Shown here: one piece after another, positions 48,021 to 60,492 of the stretch
How the letters are laid out: each line of letters begins with the position of its first letter
Numbering within the stretch: position 1 is the stretch's first letter
Assembly: GCA_014843695.1 (NCBI GenBank)
Contig: CM026401.1
Coordinates: 29,120,062-29,184,061 of the forward strand
Reading direction: 5' to 3'
DNA length: 64,000 nt
Source: Archivesica marissinica
Taxonomy: Eukaryota > Mollusca > Bivalvia > Venerida > Vesicomyidae
Program-made: the position numbers and the translations under genes
Notes under the pieces: generated by a model
Seen by the model: the letters and a program-made list of their open reading frames with translations, nothing else
Told to the model about the DNA's origin: nothing
Database searches by the model: none

Positions 48021-48305
48021 ATAGATACATGTGTATTTACGTCTCATTTTTGTACACTCATACACAACATATTTAAACAGTAATATTAAAACAATGTACA
48101 AAACCACTCATGTTTGAGTTATAAGAGACAAACTAAGATATAATATAACAGCATCTTAAAACTTACTTTAAATTCAATTTAAAAATATAGATTTATAAAA
48201 CAGTAAAACTATACATCACAGGTTAAAATGTTGCATTTACATATATGCATACAAAAGTTAAATCGTAATAGTATTATAAAGCTGTTTGATTTCTAAATAC
48301 ATGAT
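48021..48305. other. AT-rich stretch, possible LINE 3' UTR
   Basis: AT-rich sequence lying directly downstream, on the minus strand, of the open frame that ends at 48306. It could be the 3' UTR of that element. No repeat or motif is visible. Confidence 0.35.
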
Positions 48306-48437
48306 TCAGGTTTTATATAAAATATTACGTCTTTCCATTAAAATTCTATTGCAGGTTTTGGCACATAATTTAGCAATATCTTTATCAGACATTAAATAAG
48401 CAAACTGTTCAGAGAAACTAAGAATGGACATTTCAAC
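48306..48437 (-). mobile_element. Protein-coding remnant, possible LINE ORF2 C-terminus
   Basis: The minus strand reads EMSILSFSEQFAYLMSDKDI, AKLCAKTCN and RILMERRNILYKT, then stops at 48306-48308. The composition is protein-like and the ending (..K..RR.ILY) resembles the last residues of several LINE ORF2 proteins. It is fused upstream to the 20-bp satellite, so only about 42 residues remain. The family assignment is a guess; any host gene's last exon is an alternative. Confidence 0.4.
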
Positions 48438-48440
48438 AAT

Positions 48441-51400
48441 AGTGTGCCTACGTGCGACAAAGTGTGCATACGTGCGACATGGTATGCATACGTGCGACAG
48501 ACTGTGCATACGTGCGACAGATTGTGCATACGCGTGACAGTGTACATACGTGCGACAGATTGTACATACGTGCGACAGAGTGTACATACGTGCGACATGG
48601 TGTATACGTGCGACATGGTGTATACGTGCGACAGGGTGTGCATACGTGCGACATGGTGTGCATACGTGCGACAGGGTATGCATGCGTACGACATATTGTA
48701 CATACGTGCGACATAGTGTGCATACGTGCGGTAGACTGTGCATACGTGCGACATAATGTGCATAGGTGCGACAGAGTGTGCATACGTGCGACAGGCTGTG
48801 TATACGTGCGGCAGAGTGTACATACGTGCGACATAGTGTACATACTTGCGACATAGTATACATACGTGCGACATAATTTGTATGCGTGTGACAGAGTGTG
48901 TATACGTGCGACATAGTGTGCATACGTGCGACAGACTGTACATACGTGCGACAGAATTTGAATGCGTGCGGCAGAGTGTGTATACGTGCGACATAGTGTG
49001 TATACGTGCGACAGACTGTACATACGTGTGGCAGAGTGTACATACGTGCGACAGAGTATGTATACGTGCGACAGGGTGTACATACGTGCGGCATAGTGTA
49101 CATACGTGCGACATAGTGTACATACGTGCGACAGAGTGTGTATACGTGTGACATAGTGTACATACGTGTGACAAGAGTATGCATACGTGTCACAGAGTGT
49201 ACATACGTGCGACATAGTGTACATACGTGCGACATAGTGTACATACGTGCGACAGAGTATGCATACGTGTCACAGAGTGTACATACGTGCGACAGAGTGT
49301 GCATACGTGCGACATAGTGTACACACGTGCGACAGAGTGTGCATACGTGCGCCATAGTGTGCGACAGAGTATGCATACGTGCGACAGGGTGTGCATACTT
49401 GCGACATAGTGTGTATACGTGCGATATAGTGTACATACGTGCGATAGGGTGTACATACGTGCGACATAGTGTGTATACGTGCGACAGAGTGTGCATACGT
49501 GTGGCAGAGTGTACATACGTGCGACAGAGTGTACATACGTGCGACAGAGTGTGTATACGTGTGACATAGTGTACATACGTGCGACAGAGTGTGATACGTG
49601 TGACAGACTGTACATACGTGTGACAGAGTGTACATACGTGCGGCAGAGTGTACATACGTGCCACATAGTGTGTATACGTGCGACATGGTGTATACGTGCG
49701 ACATGGTGTATACGTGCGACAGGGTGTGCATACGTGCGACATGGTGTGCATACGTGCGACAGGGTATGCATGCGTACGACATATTGTACATACGTGCGAC
49801 ATAGTGTGCATACGTGCGGTAGACTGTGCATACGTGCGACATAATGTGAATAGGTGCGACAGAGTGTGCATACGTGCGACAGGCTGTGTATACGTGCGGC
49901 AGAGTGTACATACGTGCGACATAGTGTACATACTTGCGACATAGTATACATACGTGCGACATAATTTGTATTCGTGCGACAGAGTGTGCATACGTGCGAC
50001 ATAGTGTGCATACGTGCGACAGACTGTACATACGTGCGACATAATTTGAATGCGTGCGACAGAGTGTGTATACGTGCGACATAGTGTGTATACGTGCGAC
50101 AGACTGTACATACGTGTGGCAGAGTGTACATACGTGCGACAGAGTATGTATACGTGCGACAGGGTGTACATACGTGCGGCATAGTGTACATACGTGCGAC
50201 ATAGTGTACATACGTGCGACAGAGTGTGTATACGTGTGACATAGTGTACATACGTGTGACAAGAGTATGCATACGTGTCACAGAGTGTACATACGTGCGA
50301 CATAGTGTACATACGTGCGACATAGTGTCCATACGTGCGACATAGTGTCAGAATGTGTGTACATGCGACAGTGTGTATAGGTGCGGCAGAGTGTACATAC
50401 GTGCGACAGAGTATGCATACGTGCGACAGAGTGTGCATACGTGCGACATAGTGTACACACGTGCGACAGAGTGTGCATACGTGCGCCATAGTGTGCGACA
50501 GAGTATGCATACGTGCGACAGGGTGTGTATACTTGCGACATAGTGTGTATACGTGCGATATAGTGTACATACGTGCGATAGGGTGTACATACGTGCGACA
50601 TAGTGTGTATACGTGCGACAGAGTGTGCATACGTGTGGCAGAGTGTACATACGTGCGACAGAGTGTACATACGTGCGGCAGAGTGTACATACGTGCCACA
50701 TAGTGTGTATACGTGCGACAGAGTATGCATACGTGTGACAGAGTGTACATACGTTCGACATAGTGTACATACGTGCGACATAGTATGCATACGTGTGACA
50801 GAGTGTGCATACGTACGACATAGTGTACATACGTGCGACAGAATGTGCATACGTGCGACAGAGTATACATACGTGCGACATAGTATGTATACGTGTGACA
50901 GAGTATGCATACGTGTGACAGAGTGTACATACGTGCGGCAGAGTGTGCATACGTGCGGCAGAGTGTATATACGTGTGACAAAGTGTGTGTATACGTGCGG
51001 CAGAGTGTGTATACGTGCGACAGAGTGTGTATACGTGCGGCAGAGTGTACATACGTGCGGCAGAGTGTGTATCCGTACGGCAGAGTGTACATACGTGCCG
51101 CAGAGTGTGTATACGTGCGACAGAGTATGCATACGTGCGACATAGTGTGCACACGTGCGACAGAATATGCATACGTGCGACAGAGTGAGCGACATAGTGT
51201 GCATACGTGCGACAGGGTGTGTATACTTGCGACATAGTGTGCATACGTGCAATAGAGTGTGCATACGTGCGACATAGTGTGCATACGTGCGGCAGAGTGT
51301 ACATATGTGCGACAGAGTGTACATACGTGCGACAGAGTGTGTATACGTGTGACAGAGTGTACATACGTGCGACAGAGTGCATACGTTTGACAGATTGTAC

Positions 51401-54400
51401 ATACGTGTGACATAGTGTACATACGTGCGGCAGAGTTTACATACGTGCCACAGAGTGTGTATACGTCTAACAGAGTATGCATACGTGTGACAGAGTGTAC
51501 ATACGTGCGACATAGTGTACATACGTGTGACATAGTGTACATACGTGCGACAGAGTATGCATACGTGTGACAGAGTGTACATACGTGCGACATAGTGTAC
51601 ATACGTGCGACATAGTATGCATACGTGCGACAGAGTATGCATACGTGCGGTGTGCATACGTGTGCCAGAGTGTGAATACGTGCAACATAGTGTGCATACG
51701 TGCAACATAGTGTGTATACGTGCGACATAGTGTGTATACGTGCTACATAGTTTTTATACTTTCGGCATAGTGTGTATACTTGCGGCATAGTGTGTATGCG
51801 TGTGACAGAGTGTGGTATGTGCGGGGTGTGATACGTGGAGTGTGTGTATAGTGGGAGGTGTACTCGTGGGCAGTGTGTGTATACGTGCGACAGAGTGTAC
51901 ATACGTGCGGCAGAGTGTGTTTTGGGGTGTGTGTGGGGTGTGTGTTGTGTGGTGTGTGTTGGGGGGTGTATACGTGCGACAGTGTGTGTGTACGTGCGGC
52001 AGAGTGTGTATATGTGCGTCAGAGTGTGCATACTTGCGGCGAGTGTAATACGTGTGGAAGAGTGTGTTGGTGGGTGTTGTGGGGGTGTGTTGGTGGGGTG
52101 TTGTGGGGGTGTGTTTGTGGGGTGTTTGTGGGGTTTGTGGTGGGAGTGTGTATACGTGCGACATAGTGTGTATACGTGCGACAGACTGTACATACGTGTG
52201 GCAGAGTGTACATACGTGCGACAGAGTATGTATACGTGCGACAGGGTGTACATACGTGCGGCATAGTGTACATACGTGCGACATAGTGTACATACGTGCG
52301 ACAGAGTGTGTATACGTGTGACATAGTGTACATACGTGTGACAGAGTATGCATACGTGTCACAGAGTGTACATACGTGCGACATAGTGTACATACGTGCG
52401 ACATAGTGTACATACGTGCGACATAGTATGCATACGTGTCACAGAGTGTACATACGTGCGACATAGTGTACATACGTGCGACATAGTGTCCATACGTGCG
52501 ACATAGTGTCAGAATGTGTGTACATGCGACAGTGTGTATAGGTGCGGCAGAGTGTGTATACGTGCGACAGAGTATGCATACGTGCGACAGAGTGTGCATA
52601 CGTGCGACATAGTGTACACACGTGCGACAGAGTGTGCATACGTGCACCATAGTGTGCGACAGAGTATGCATACGTGCGACAGGGTGTGTATTCTTGCGAC
52701 AGAGTGTGTATACGTGCGATATAGTGTACATACGTGCGATAGGGTGTACATACGTGCGACAGAGTGTGTATACGTGCGACAGAGTGTGCATACGTGTGGC
52801 AGAGTGTACATACGTGCGACAGAGTGTACATACGTGCGACAGAGTGTGTATACGTGTGACATAGTGTACATACGTGCGACAGAGTGTGATACGTGTGACA
52901 GACTGTACATACGTGTGACAGAGTGTACATACGTGCGGCAGAGTGTACATACGTGCCACATAGTGTGTATACGTGCGACAGAGTATGCATACGTGTGACA
53001 GAGTGTACATACGTGCGACATAGTGTACATACGTGCGACATAGTGTACATATGTGCGACAGAGTGTGTATACGTGTGACATACTGTACATACGTGTGACA
53101 GAGTATGTATACGTGTGACAGAGTGTACATACGTGCGACATAGTGTACATACGTGCGACATAGTATGCATACGTGTGACAGAGTGTGCATACGTACGACA
53201 TAGTGTACATACGTGCGACAGAATGTGCATACGTGCGACAGAGTATACATACGTGCGACATAGTATGTATGCGTGTGACAGAGTATGCATACGTGTGACA
53301 GAGTGTGCATACGTACGACAGGGTGTGCATACGTGCGGCAGAGTGTACATACGTGCGGCAGAGTGTATATACGTGTGACAAAGTGTGTGTATACGTGCGG
53401 CAGAGTGTGTATACGTGCGACAGAGTGTGTATACGTGCGGCAGAGTGTACATACGTGCGGCAGAGTGTGTATCCGTACGACAGAGTGTACATACGTGCCG
53501 CAGAGTGTGTATACGTGCGACAGAGTGTGCATACGTGCGACATAGTGTGCACACGTGCGACAGAATATGCATACGTGCGACAGAGTGAGCGACAGAGTGT
53601 GCATACGTGCGACAGGGTGTGTATACTTGCGACAGAGTGTGCATACGTGCGATAGAGTGTGCATACGTGCGACATAGTGTGCATACGTGCGGCAGAGTGT
53701 ACATATGTGCGGCAGAGTGTGTATGCGTGCGACAGAGTGTGTATACGTACGACAGAGTGTACATACGTGCGACAGAGTGTACATACGTACGGCAGAGTGT
53801 GAATACGTGCGACAGAGTGTGTATACGTGCGACAGAGTGTACATACGTGCGACAGAGTGTACATACGTACGGCAGAGTGTGCATACATGTGACAGACTGT
53901 ACATACGTGCGACATAGTGTGTATGCGTGCGACAGAGTGTGCATACATGCGACATACTGTACATACGTGCGGCATAGTGTACTTACATGCGACAGAGTGT
54001 ACATACGTGCGACAGAGTGTACATACGTGCGGTAGAGTGTGCATGCATGCGACATACTGTACATACGTGCGACAGAGTGTACATACGTGCGACAATTTGT
54101 GCATACATGTGACAGACTGTACATACGTGCGACATAGTGTGCATACATGCGACATACTATTCATACGTGCGACAGAGTGTGCATACATGTGACAGACTGT
54201 ACATACGTGCGACATAGTGTGCATACATGCGACATACTGTACATACGTGCGACAGAGTGTGCATACATGCGACATACTGTACATACGTGCGACAGAGTGT
54301 ACATACGTGCGGCAGAGTGTGCATACATGTGACAGACTGTACATACGTGCGACATAGTGTGTATGCGTGCGACAGAGTGTGCATACGTGCGACAGAGTAT

Positions 54401-54487
54401 GCATACGTGCGATAGAGTATGCATACATGCGACAGAGTATGCATGCGTGCGACAGAGTGTGCATACATGCGACAGAGTGTGCATATA
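48441..54487. repeat. 20-bp satellite array, right copy, with higher-order repeats
   Basis: Same 20-bp unit as at 1-2187. The part from 52301 onward is the duplicated segment; 48441-52300 is extra array. Within it, 48590-49248 and 49678-50336 are near-identical (offset 1088). Other long blocks recur at offsets of about 2.1-2.4 kb. The zone 51790-52143 is disordered and G/T-rich. Frames of up to 1315 codons on the minus strand are satellite artefacts. Confidence 0.96.
51790..52143. repeat. G/T-rich disordered zone within the satellite
   Basis: Recognisable 20-bp units give way to runs such as TTTTGGGGTGTGTGTGGGG, GTGTTGGGGGGTGTA and GTTGTGGGGGTGTGTTGG, with only scattered ATACGTGCG cores. Regular satellite resumes at 52144. 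It is either low-quality consensus or a genuinely diverged G-rich segment. Confidence 0.7.
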
Positions 54488-54686
54488 TGAATAAATTAAT
54501 TTAACTGTAAAAAGAATATAATATGGAGAAGATGATGACTCACACAGCATATTAAGCACAGACAATTTAGGGATGAGAGAGTGAGAGAGAGTGAGAGAGA
54601 GAGACATTATTTAGTTCGTAAACAGGTAAGGGGAGAGAGAATAAGAGAGACGGGCGCAGAGAGGAGGGAGAGTGTGATATTTTAGA

Positions 54687-54933
54687 TAAACAGTGTTTTC
54701 CAAAAATCATTGTCAAAAGGTGTAATTATTCCTGAGTATAGAAAGGGAGATAATTATAGAGGTATTACATTGATTAGCTGCTTTGCTGAAATGTTCGTGC
54801 TTATTTTAAACGAAAGATTAAAGAAATTATTATGATAGTTGTTTTGACTCCATTTATAGAAATGGACTGTGGTCGAAAGTTATAAAAAGTGGACTTACTG
54901 GAAGGATATTTAATATAATTGTTTTTTATATTT
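54687..54933 (+). mobile_element. LINE reverse-transcriptase remnant, right copy
   Basis: Identical by eye to the remnant at 2385-2631: NYRGITLIS block, internal deletion and frame change, then FDSIYRNGLWSKVIKSG. Confidence 0.75.
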
Positions 54934-54962
54934 AAGCTTATTTAACGTTGCTATCGGTTGCA

Positions 54963-55245
54963 GACGGATCTGTAGTCCAGTGGTAACACGCTGGACTGGT
55001 AATCCAGGGATCACAGGTTCGATCCCCCTTATGACCCTAATACAATTAACAGTCTTTCAGATGGGACGTTAAACCGAGGTTTCGTGTCGGTGCTATACAC
55101 CGTGCACATAAAAGAACCAGAGGAGACTCTGGAATGGGTCTATGTCTGTATCATTGCACTATGCTCCACAATCTAAAACGACTAATCTCTTCAGGAGGCG
55201 TCGCTCATATGGGCAACCGGTAGCGACGATAAATAAACGTAAACC
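54963..55245 (+). mobile_element. SINE family 1, full-length, right copy
   Basis: Counterpart of 2661-2943, including the ATCGGTTGC target duplication (54953-54961 and 55253-55261). One base differs, in TAATACAATTAAC. Confidence 0.92.
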
Positions 55246-55614
55246 ACACACCATCGGTTGCCCATTTGAGAGACGGGTAGTTTACTTAACAACAGCTTTC
55301 ATAGACAAGCTCCAGCGGTTAACCAGTACTTGTTGCACCAACCTCCTTAAGAATCTGAAACGTTATCATATAAAGAGACATGGTCGAACCCGTGAGAATC
55401 AGACAGTATAGGCTATAGTAGTACACAAATAAGCGACCGTAACCAGTCCTTTATTGGACGTATATACGTGTGGTGTTCGTTTATTGCAAGGGGAGATAAT
55501 GTCACCTTTACTGTGTACCTTGTTCATAAACGATGTAGAGTTATATGTGTAACAGGATCAAACTGCATGCACTAGACTAGTTATCAATTGATATGTTACT
55601 GTTTGTATTATGCA

Positions 55615-55837
55615 CGTTCGATACCCCGTCTGGCCCTAATAGTATTAACACATTCAGATGGACTTTAAACCGAGGTCTCGTGGCGGTGCTTTTCATCGTG
55701 CACGTAAACGAACCAGAGGAGACTCTGGAATGGGTCTCTGTCTGTATCATTGTTCTATCCTCCACACTCTAAAATGACTAATCTCTTCAGGAGGCGTCGC
55801 TCTTATGCGCAACCGGTAACGACGATAAATAAACGTT
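55615..55837 (+). mobile_element. SINE family 1, truncated, right copy
   Basis: Counterpart of 3313-3535, lacking box A. Confidence 0.9.
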
Positions 55838-56028
55838 GACACAAACATACATATACATAGGCAACCTGGATTAGATGTTGGCCTTGCCAGTCACAACTTG
55901 TGCGTGAAATACACTTGATCATGTCATGTAAGACCAACACAGGAATACATATGGTTCTCTACAGCAGTGATTGTATCCAGTTTATCTGTTCTATGTGCAA
56001 ATGGCGTTATGAAGGATGAAGGGAAGTA

Positions 56029-56208
56029 AGTTATTTCATACGGCGACTCTCCAAATAGCATCGGTGGAGGAAGACCCGGTGCCTTTTACAGCAGTATTGC
56101 ATGCACAGTGATAGAACCACCGACCTACCACAAGCCAACTGGATAGCTTCCTCGTGGGATTCGAGCTTGCAGTGATTTGAAGTCAAGTACCTTAGTCACT
56201 CGATCCCC
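56029..56208 (-). mobile_element. SINE family 2, right copy
   Basis: Counterpart of 3727-3906, with the same tRNA-Leu-like head and TCTTCCTCCACCG core in reverse orientation. Confidence 0.75.
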
Positions 56209-57307
56209 ATTTATCAATGTTGTATACTATAGCAATCATTGATTGTTTTGCATGGTGACAAAGTTAAAACGTATGCGCTCCTAGTGGTTAATCTTTGCAA
56301 AGATATGGATATAGTGGATTGTAAAGTTTTCTATTCATGTCGGGAAAAGTAAATACATCGGAATCTAACTCTGGAACTAAGAAAATTAGAAAACCCAAAC
56401 TGCCAGCTAATTCGCCTTTGTTATCGGATTACACGAGCAGCACGGGAAAACAAAATGAACATCGTGTGAGCGATAACAAGGTCAGTCAACGAACATGATA
56501 GTTTAGTCTTAGCGTACCTCCACACAAAAAACAAACACGTGTGCGGTGAGCGAGACTCGCGCTAGTGAAATCGACTTGCGGTCTGGGGCTTATTTACAGG
56601 CATGTTTAACATAAACACAATCTATTAAAGTAACATTACATCGCATTTTTCACGTAAAAATGCATTGCTACTACAAATTCTTCCAAATACATTCGAACAC
56701 TGACATTGAATCAATAAACAGTCTTTTTGTGGATTGAAAGTATGATTTCATATAACTGTCATCCATTCTCCTGAATTGACGTTTGTTTGTCATCGGAGTC
56801 AATACTAAACGCGAGATAATGTCGTTTAGAGATAATTTAACTAAGAATAGTCTACAAATAAATAGGCACACATATGAGATATAGCGGTAAATCTGTACCA
56901 TAAACCGTGTGTTATTCAGGATACACTATAGGTGTATTACGCCTGGATGTTTACATTATTTCGTTATGTCAACAAACCGCATATACGAGGTTTGTTTATT
57001 AGTTGAAATACTGAACATTTGAGGCAAATATTTGAGAAAAAAATTATACCATATAATAGGAAAATACATTCTGTACATTCACTGATATAGTGTAGCTTTA
57101 AATATAAATATAATGTATATAAATGGTGTGTACGTATCTAATCAATACTGTGAATTGTCTGCCCATTTTGGATTCCTTATTGCCAAATTAATTTTGGACT
57201 AGGCCAGTGTAAAAACCAGCGGTAAAATTCATAAGTTTGTCTAAAAAAAACTCTGGAAAACTGTACCCCGTAACCAAAAGCATTCTATATACAATTTTCT
57301 ATCTTAT
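56209..57307. other. Non-repetitive stretch, right copy
   Basis: Counterpart of 3907-5005. It contains the 53-residue basic open frame at 56337-56498 and nothing else recognised. Confidence 0.45.
56337..56498 (+). CDS. Short basic, Ser/Lys-rich open frame, right copy
   Basis: Counterpart of 4035-4196, with unchanged sequence and the same uncertain status. Confidence 0.25.
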   Translation: MSGKVNTSESNSGTKKIRKPKLPANSPLLSDYTSSTGKQNEHRVSDNKVSQRT

Positions 57308-58330
57308 GTAACGTATGTAGCTTCCATCTTCCCTCCACATATATAATAACTGTGTAATGTATGTAGCTTCCATCTTCCCCTCCACATATATAATAACTGT
57401 GTAATGTATGTAGCTTCCATCTTCCCTCCACATATATAATAACTGTGTAATGTATGTAGCTTCCATCTTCCCCTCCACATATATAATAACTGTGCAATGT
57501 ATATAGCTTACATCTTCCCTCCACATATATAATAACTGTGTAATGTATGTAGCTTCCATCTTCCCCTCCACATATATAATAACTGTGTAATGTATGTAGC
57601 TTCCATCTTCCCTCCACATATATAATAACTGTGTAATGTATATAGCTTCCATCTTCCCCTCCACATATATAATAACTGTGTAATGTATATAGCTTCCATC
57701 TTCCCCTCCACATATATAATAACTGTGTAATGTATATAGCTTCCATCTTCCCCTCCACATATATAATAACTGTGTAATGTATATAGCTTCCATCTTCCCC
57801 TCCACATATATAATAACTGTGTAATGTATATAGCTTCCATCTTCCCCTCCACATATATAATAACTGTGTAATGTATATAGCTTCCATCTTCCCTCCACAT
57901 ATATAATAACTGTGTAATGTATATAGCTTCCATCTTCCCCTCCACATATATAATAACTGTGTAATGTATATAGCTTCCACTCCACATATATAATAACTGT
58001 GTAATGTATATAGCTTCCATCTTCCCCTCCACATATATAATAACTGTGTAATGTATATAGCTTCCATCTTCCCCTCCACATATATAATAACTGTGTAATG
58101 TATATAGCTTCCATCTTCCCCTCCACATATATAATAACTGTGTAATGTATATAGCTTCCATCTTCCCCTCCACATATATAATAACTGTGTAATGTATATA
58201 GCTTCCACCTTCCACTCCACATATATAATAACTGTGTAATGTATATAGCTTCCACCTTCCACTCCACATATATAATAACTGTGTAATGTATATAGCTTCC
58301 ACCTTCCACTCCACATATATAATAACTGTG
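57308..58330. repeat. 47-bp minisatellite, right copy
   Basis: Same unit and total length as 5006-6028. Between about 57640 and 57940 the right copy carries the common unit form where the left copy has GCTTCCAGCTTCCACTCC, GCTTACATC and AATAAATG variants. Confidence 0.96.
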
Positions 58331-58449
58331 AATTTACATCATTCTATCCAATAAAACACAACATTAATTTCGCCGAAAAACACACTGAACATACACAAAT
58401 GGCTGTAATTGTCGGTCGATGTCCACCTTACGATGTTTCGCCTAGAAGT

Positions 58450-58672
58450 GATCCCCCGTCTGACCCTAATAAAATTAACAGTCTTTCAGATGGGACGTTA
58501 AACCGAGGTCTCGTGTCAGTGCTTTACACCGTGCACGTAAAAGAACCAGAGGAGACTCTGAAATGGGTCTCTGTCTGTAGCATGCACTATCCTCCAAAAT
58601 CTAAAATGACTAATCTCTTCAGAAGGCATCGCTCATATGGGCAACCGGTAGCGACGATAAATAAACGTAAAA
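58450..58672 (+). mobile_element. SINE family 1, truncated with target duplication, right copy
   Basis: Counterpart of 6148-6370. CTAGAAGTGATC flanks it at 58442-58453 and 58679-58690. Confidence 0.92.
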
Positions 58673-58690
58673 CACACACTAGAAGTGATC

Positions 58691-59921
58691 ACCCTATGTT
58701 TTCCCGCTAAGAAAATCACGTGCCTTCACGCATGAATGGCACGCCGATATATTGCTCCGCGAACACTAGTGTGCTTATGGCAACGTTAGACGTACATTCT
58801 GAACTATACTGCGTAACGTACAGAACTTCAAATTCGTATAAATAAAGAACACATCTACCATTGTTAGATCTGCAAGAAGCCACGGCTACGGCTGTTGAAG
58901 TGTGCTCCCCTGTAAATAACACTAACTTCTGGACATATACACAACTTTTAATACTTTTACTAATTAATCGAAAACAGTGAGTGTACAGGATATGTTGTGT
59001 TAATATCCTGCTATACAGGACATATAGTGTTGATAGCTGGTGGGTGCTTTTCAGTCACCTGGAATACAGAAGGTATTCTACAGGGAGGTATTTTGTAAAA
59101 GCTGTCATCAGTCAAATAGCAGACAATGATACAAAATAGCACACATATGTAAACGTGTATAGCATTGTATTGGGTCATGTTAGAATGGAAATACTATTTG
59201 TCTTGTTGTTGTTTATCGATCACTGTTTGGAGTTCTGATGCGTAGGAATTAAGGACACAGGTATAGTTAAACAACAAATCGGACAATGGCTTATACTTAA
59301 CCGCCTTTCGATATACAGCCCTATATGACTAGGCCCACCAACCCACTATCAGTTTAGCGGCGGACATAGTACACCAGCACCCCCGTGGGCTTACGGAACT
59401 GCTGGATGAAGTAAAACAAATACAACAAAAACTACAAACAATTCATAGAGATAATAGAACATTATTGATTCCTTGTCTTCAACTTTGTTCAACTTTAACT
59501 TTATTCAACAACTTAGGTTCATACACATAATGAACTGCAAACGCATCCTATACTATAGCACATATTACATAATATCAGCATACTATCAATAACGACTCAG
59601 AATATGGTTATAAAATATAATCATTTCCAGGAAACTGCACTACCAATTTGACATGTTTACTTGTCTTGCTAGTATACAATGACTATCCTGATCACAATAT
59701 ACTTCTATAAATTACGTTTTAGAAAACAGGTAGCTGTTAATGTTTGAAACGAAGAGAATTTTGTTTTCCAACATTGCTATGGCACATGCACCTTGGGTTT
59801 AGTAAGAAATATAATACAATTCATTTCAGTATGTCAAAGTTTTGCAAATAGGAATCGTATCACCTAAATGAAGTTTTGAGAACATTCTACATTACATATA
59901 TATAGTAGGTGTAACTATGTA
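58691..59921. other. Non-repetitive stretch, right copy
   Basis: Counterpart of 6389-7619, including the coiled-coil-like frame at 59333-59530. No gene recognised. Confidence 0.45.
59333..59530 (+). pseudogene. Coiled-coil-like open frame, right copy
   Basis: Counterpart of 7031-7228, again without an initiating Met near its start. Confidence 0.25.
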
Positions 59922-59935
59922 AGAAGTAACAGACA

Positions 59936-60206
59936 GACGGATCTGTAGTCCAGTGGTAACACGCTGGACTGGTAATCCAGGGATCGCAGGTTCGATCACC
60001 CGTCTGACCCTAATATAGTTAACAGTCGTTCAGATGGGACGTTAAACCGAGGTCTCGTGTCGGTGCTATTCACCGTGCACGTAAAAGAACCAGAGGAGAC
60101 TCTGGAATGGATCTCTGTCTGTATCATTCAAAATCTAAAATGACTAATCTCTTCAGGAGGCGTCGCTCATATGGGCAACCGGTAGCGACGATAAATAAAT
60201 GTAAAA
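59936..60206 (+). mobile_element. SINE family 1, full-length, right copy
   Basis: Counterpart of 7634-7904, with the AGAAGTAACA target duplication at 59922-59931 and 60213-60222. Confidence 0.93.
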
Positions 60207-60492
60207 CTCGTGAGAAGTAACATTGTTCAATATTAATTTTTCTGAAAAAACTAATTTTTAATATTTCTATTATTTCCAATGTTATATTATACTATTATGC
60301 TCTGAATAGTGTCAAATGTTTTATACCGAATAAAATGTTCATATTCATTGAATAAACATATATGTATAAATAGTTCTACATTTATAAGTAAATATATGCC
60401 TCCATAACTAATGTTTTCGAAACGATAGGATTTTACGACATGGCAGACAATTCAGGCTAGGTGGATGATGTTCCTTGTTTAATATTCCAAAC

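Noticed and set aside
48306..52253. 1315-codon minus-strand open frame
   Set aside because: Apart from the last 42 residues it is 20-bp satellite translated in shifting phase (CRTYVHSVARM-type repeats). The left copy gives equivalent frames on both strands.
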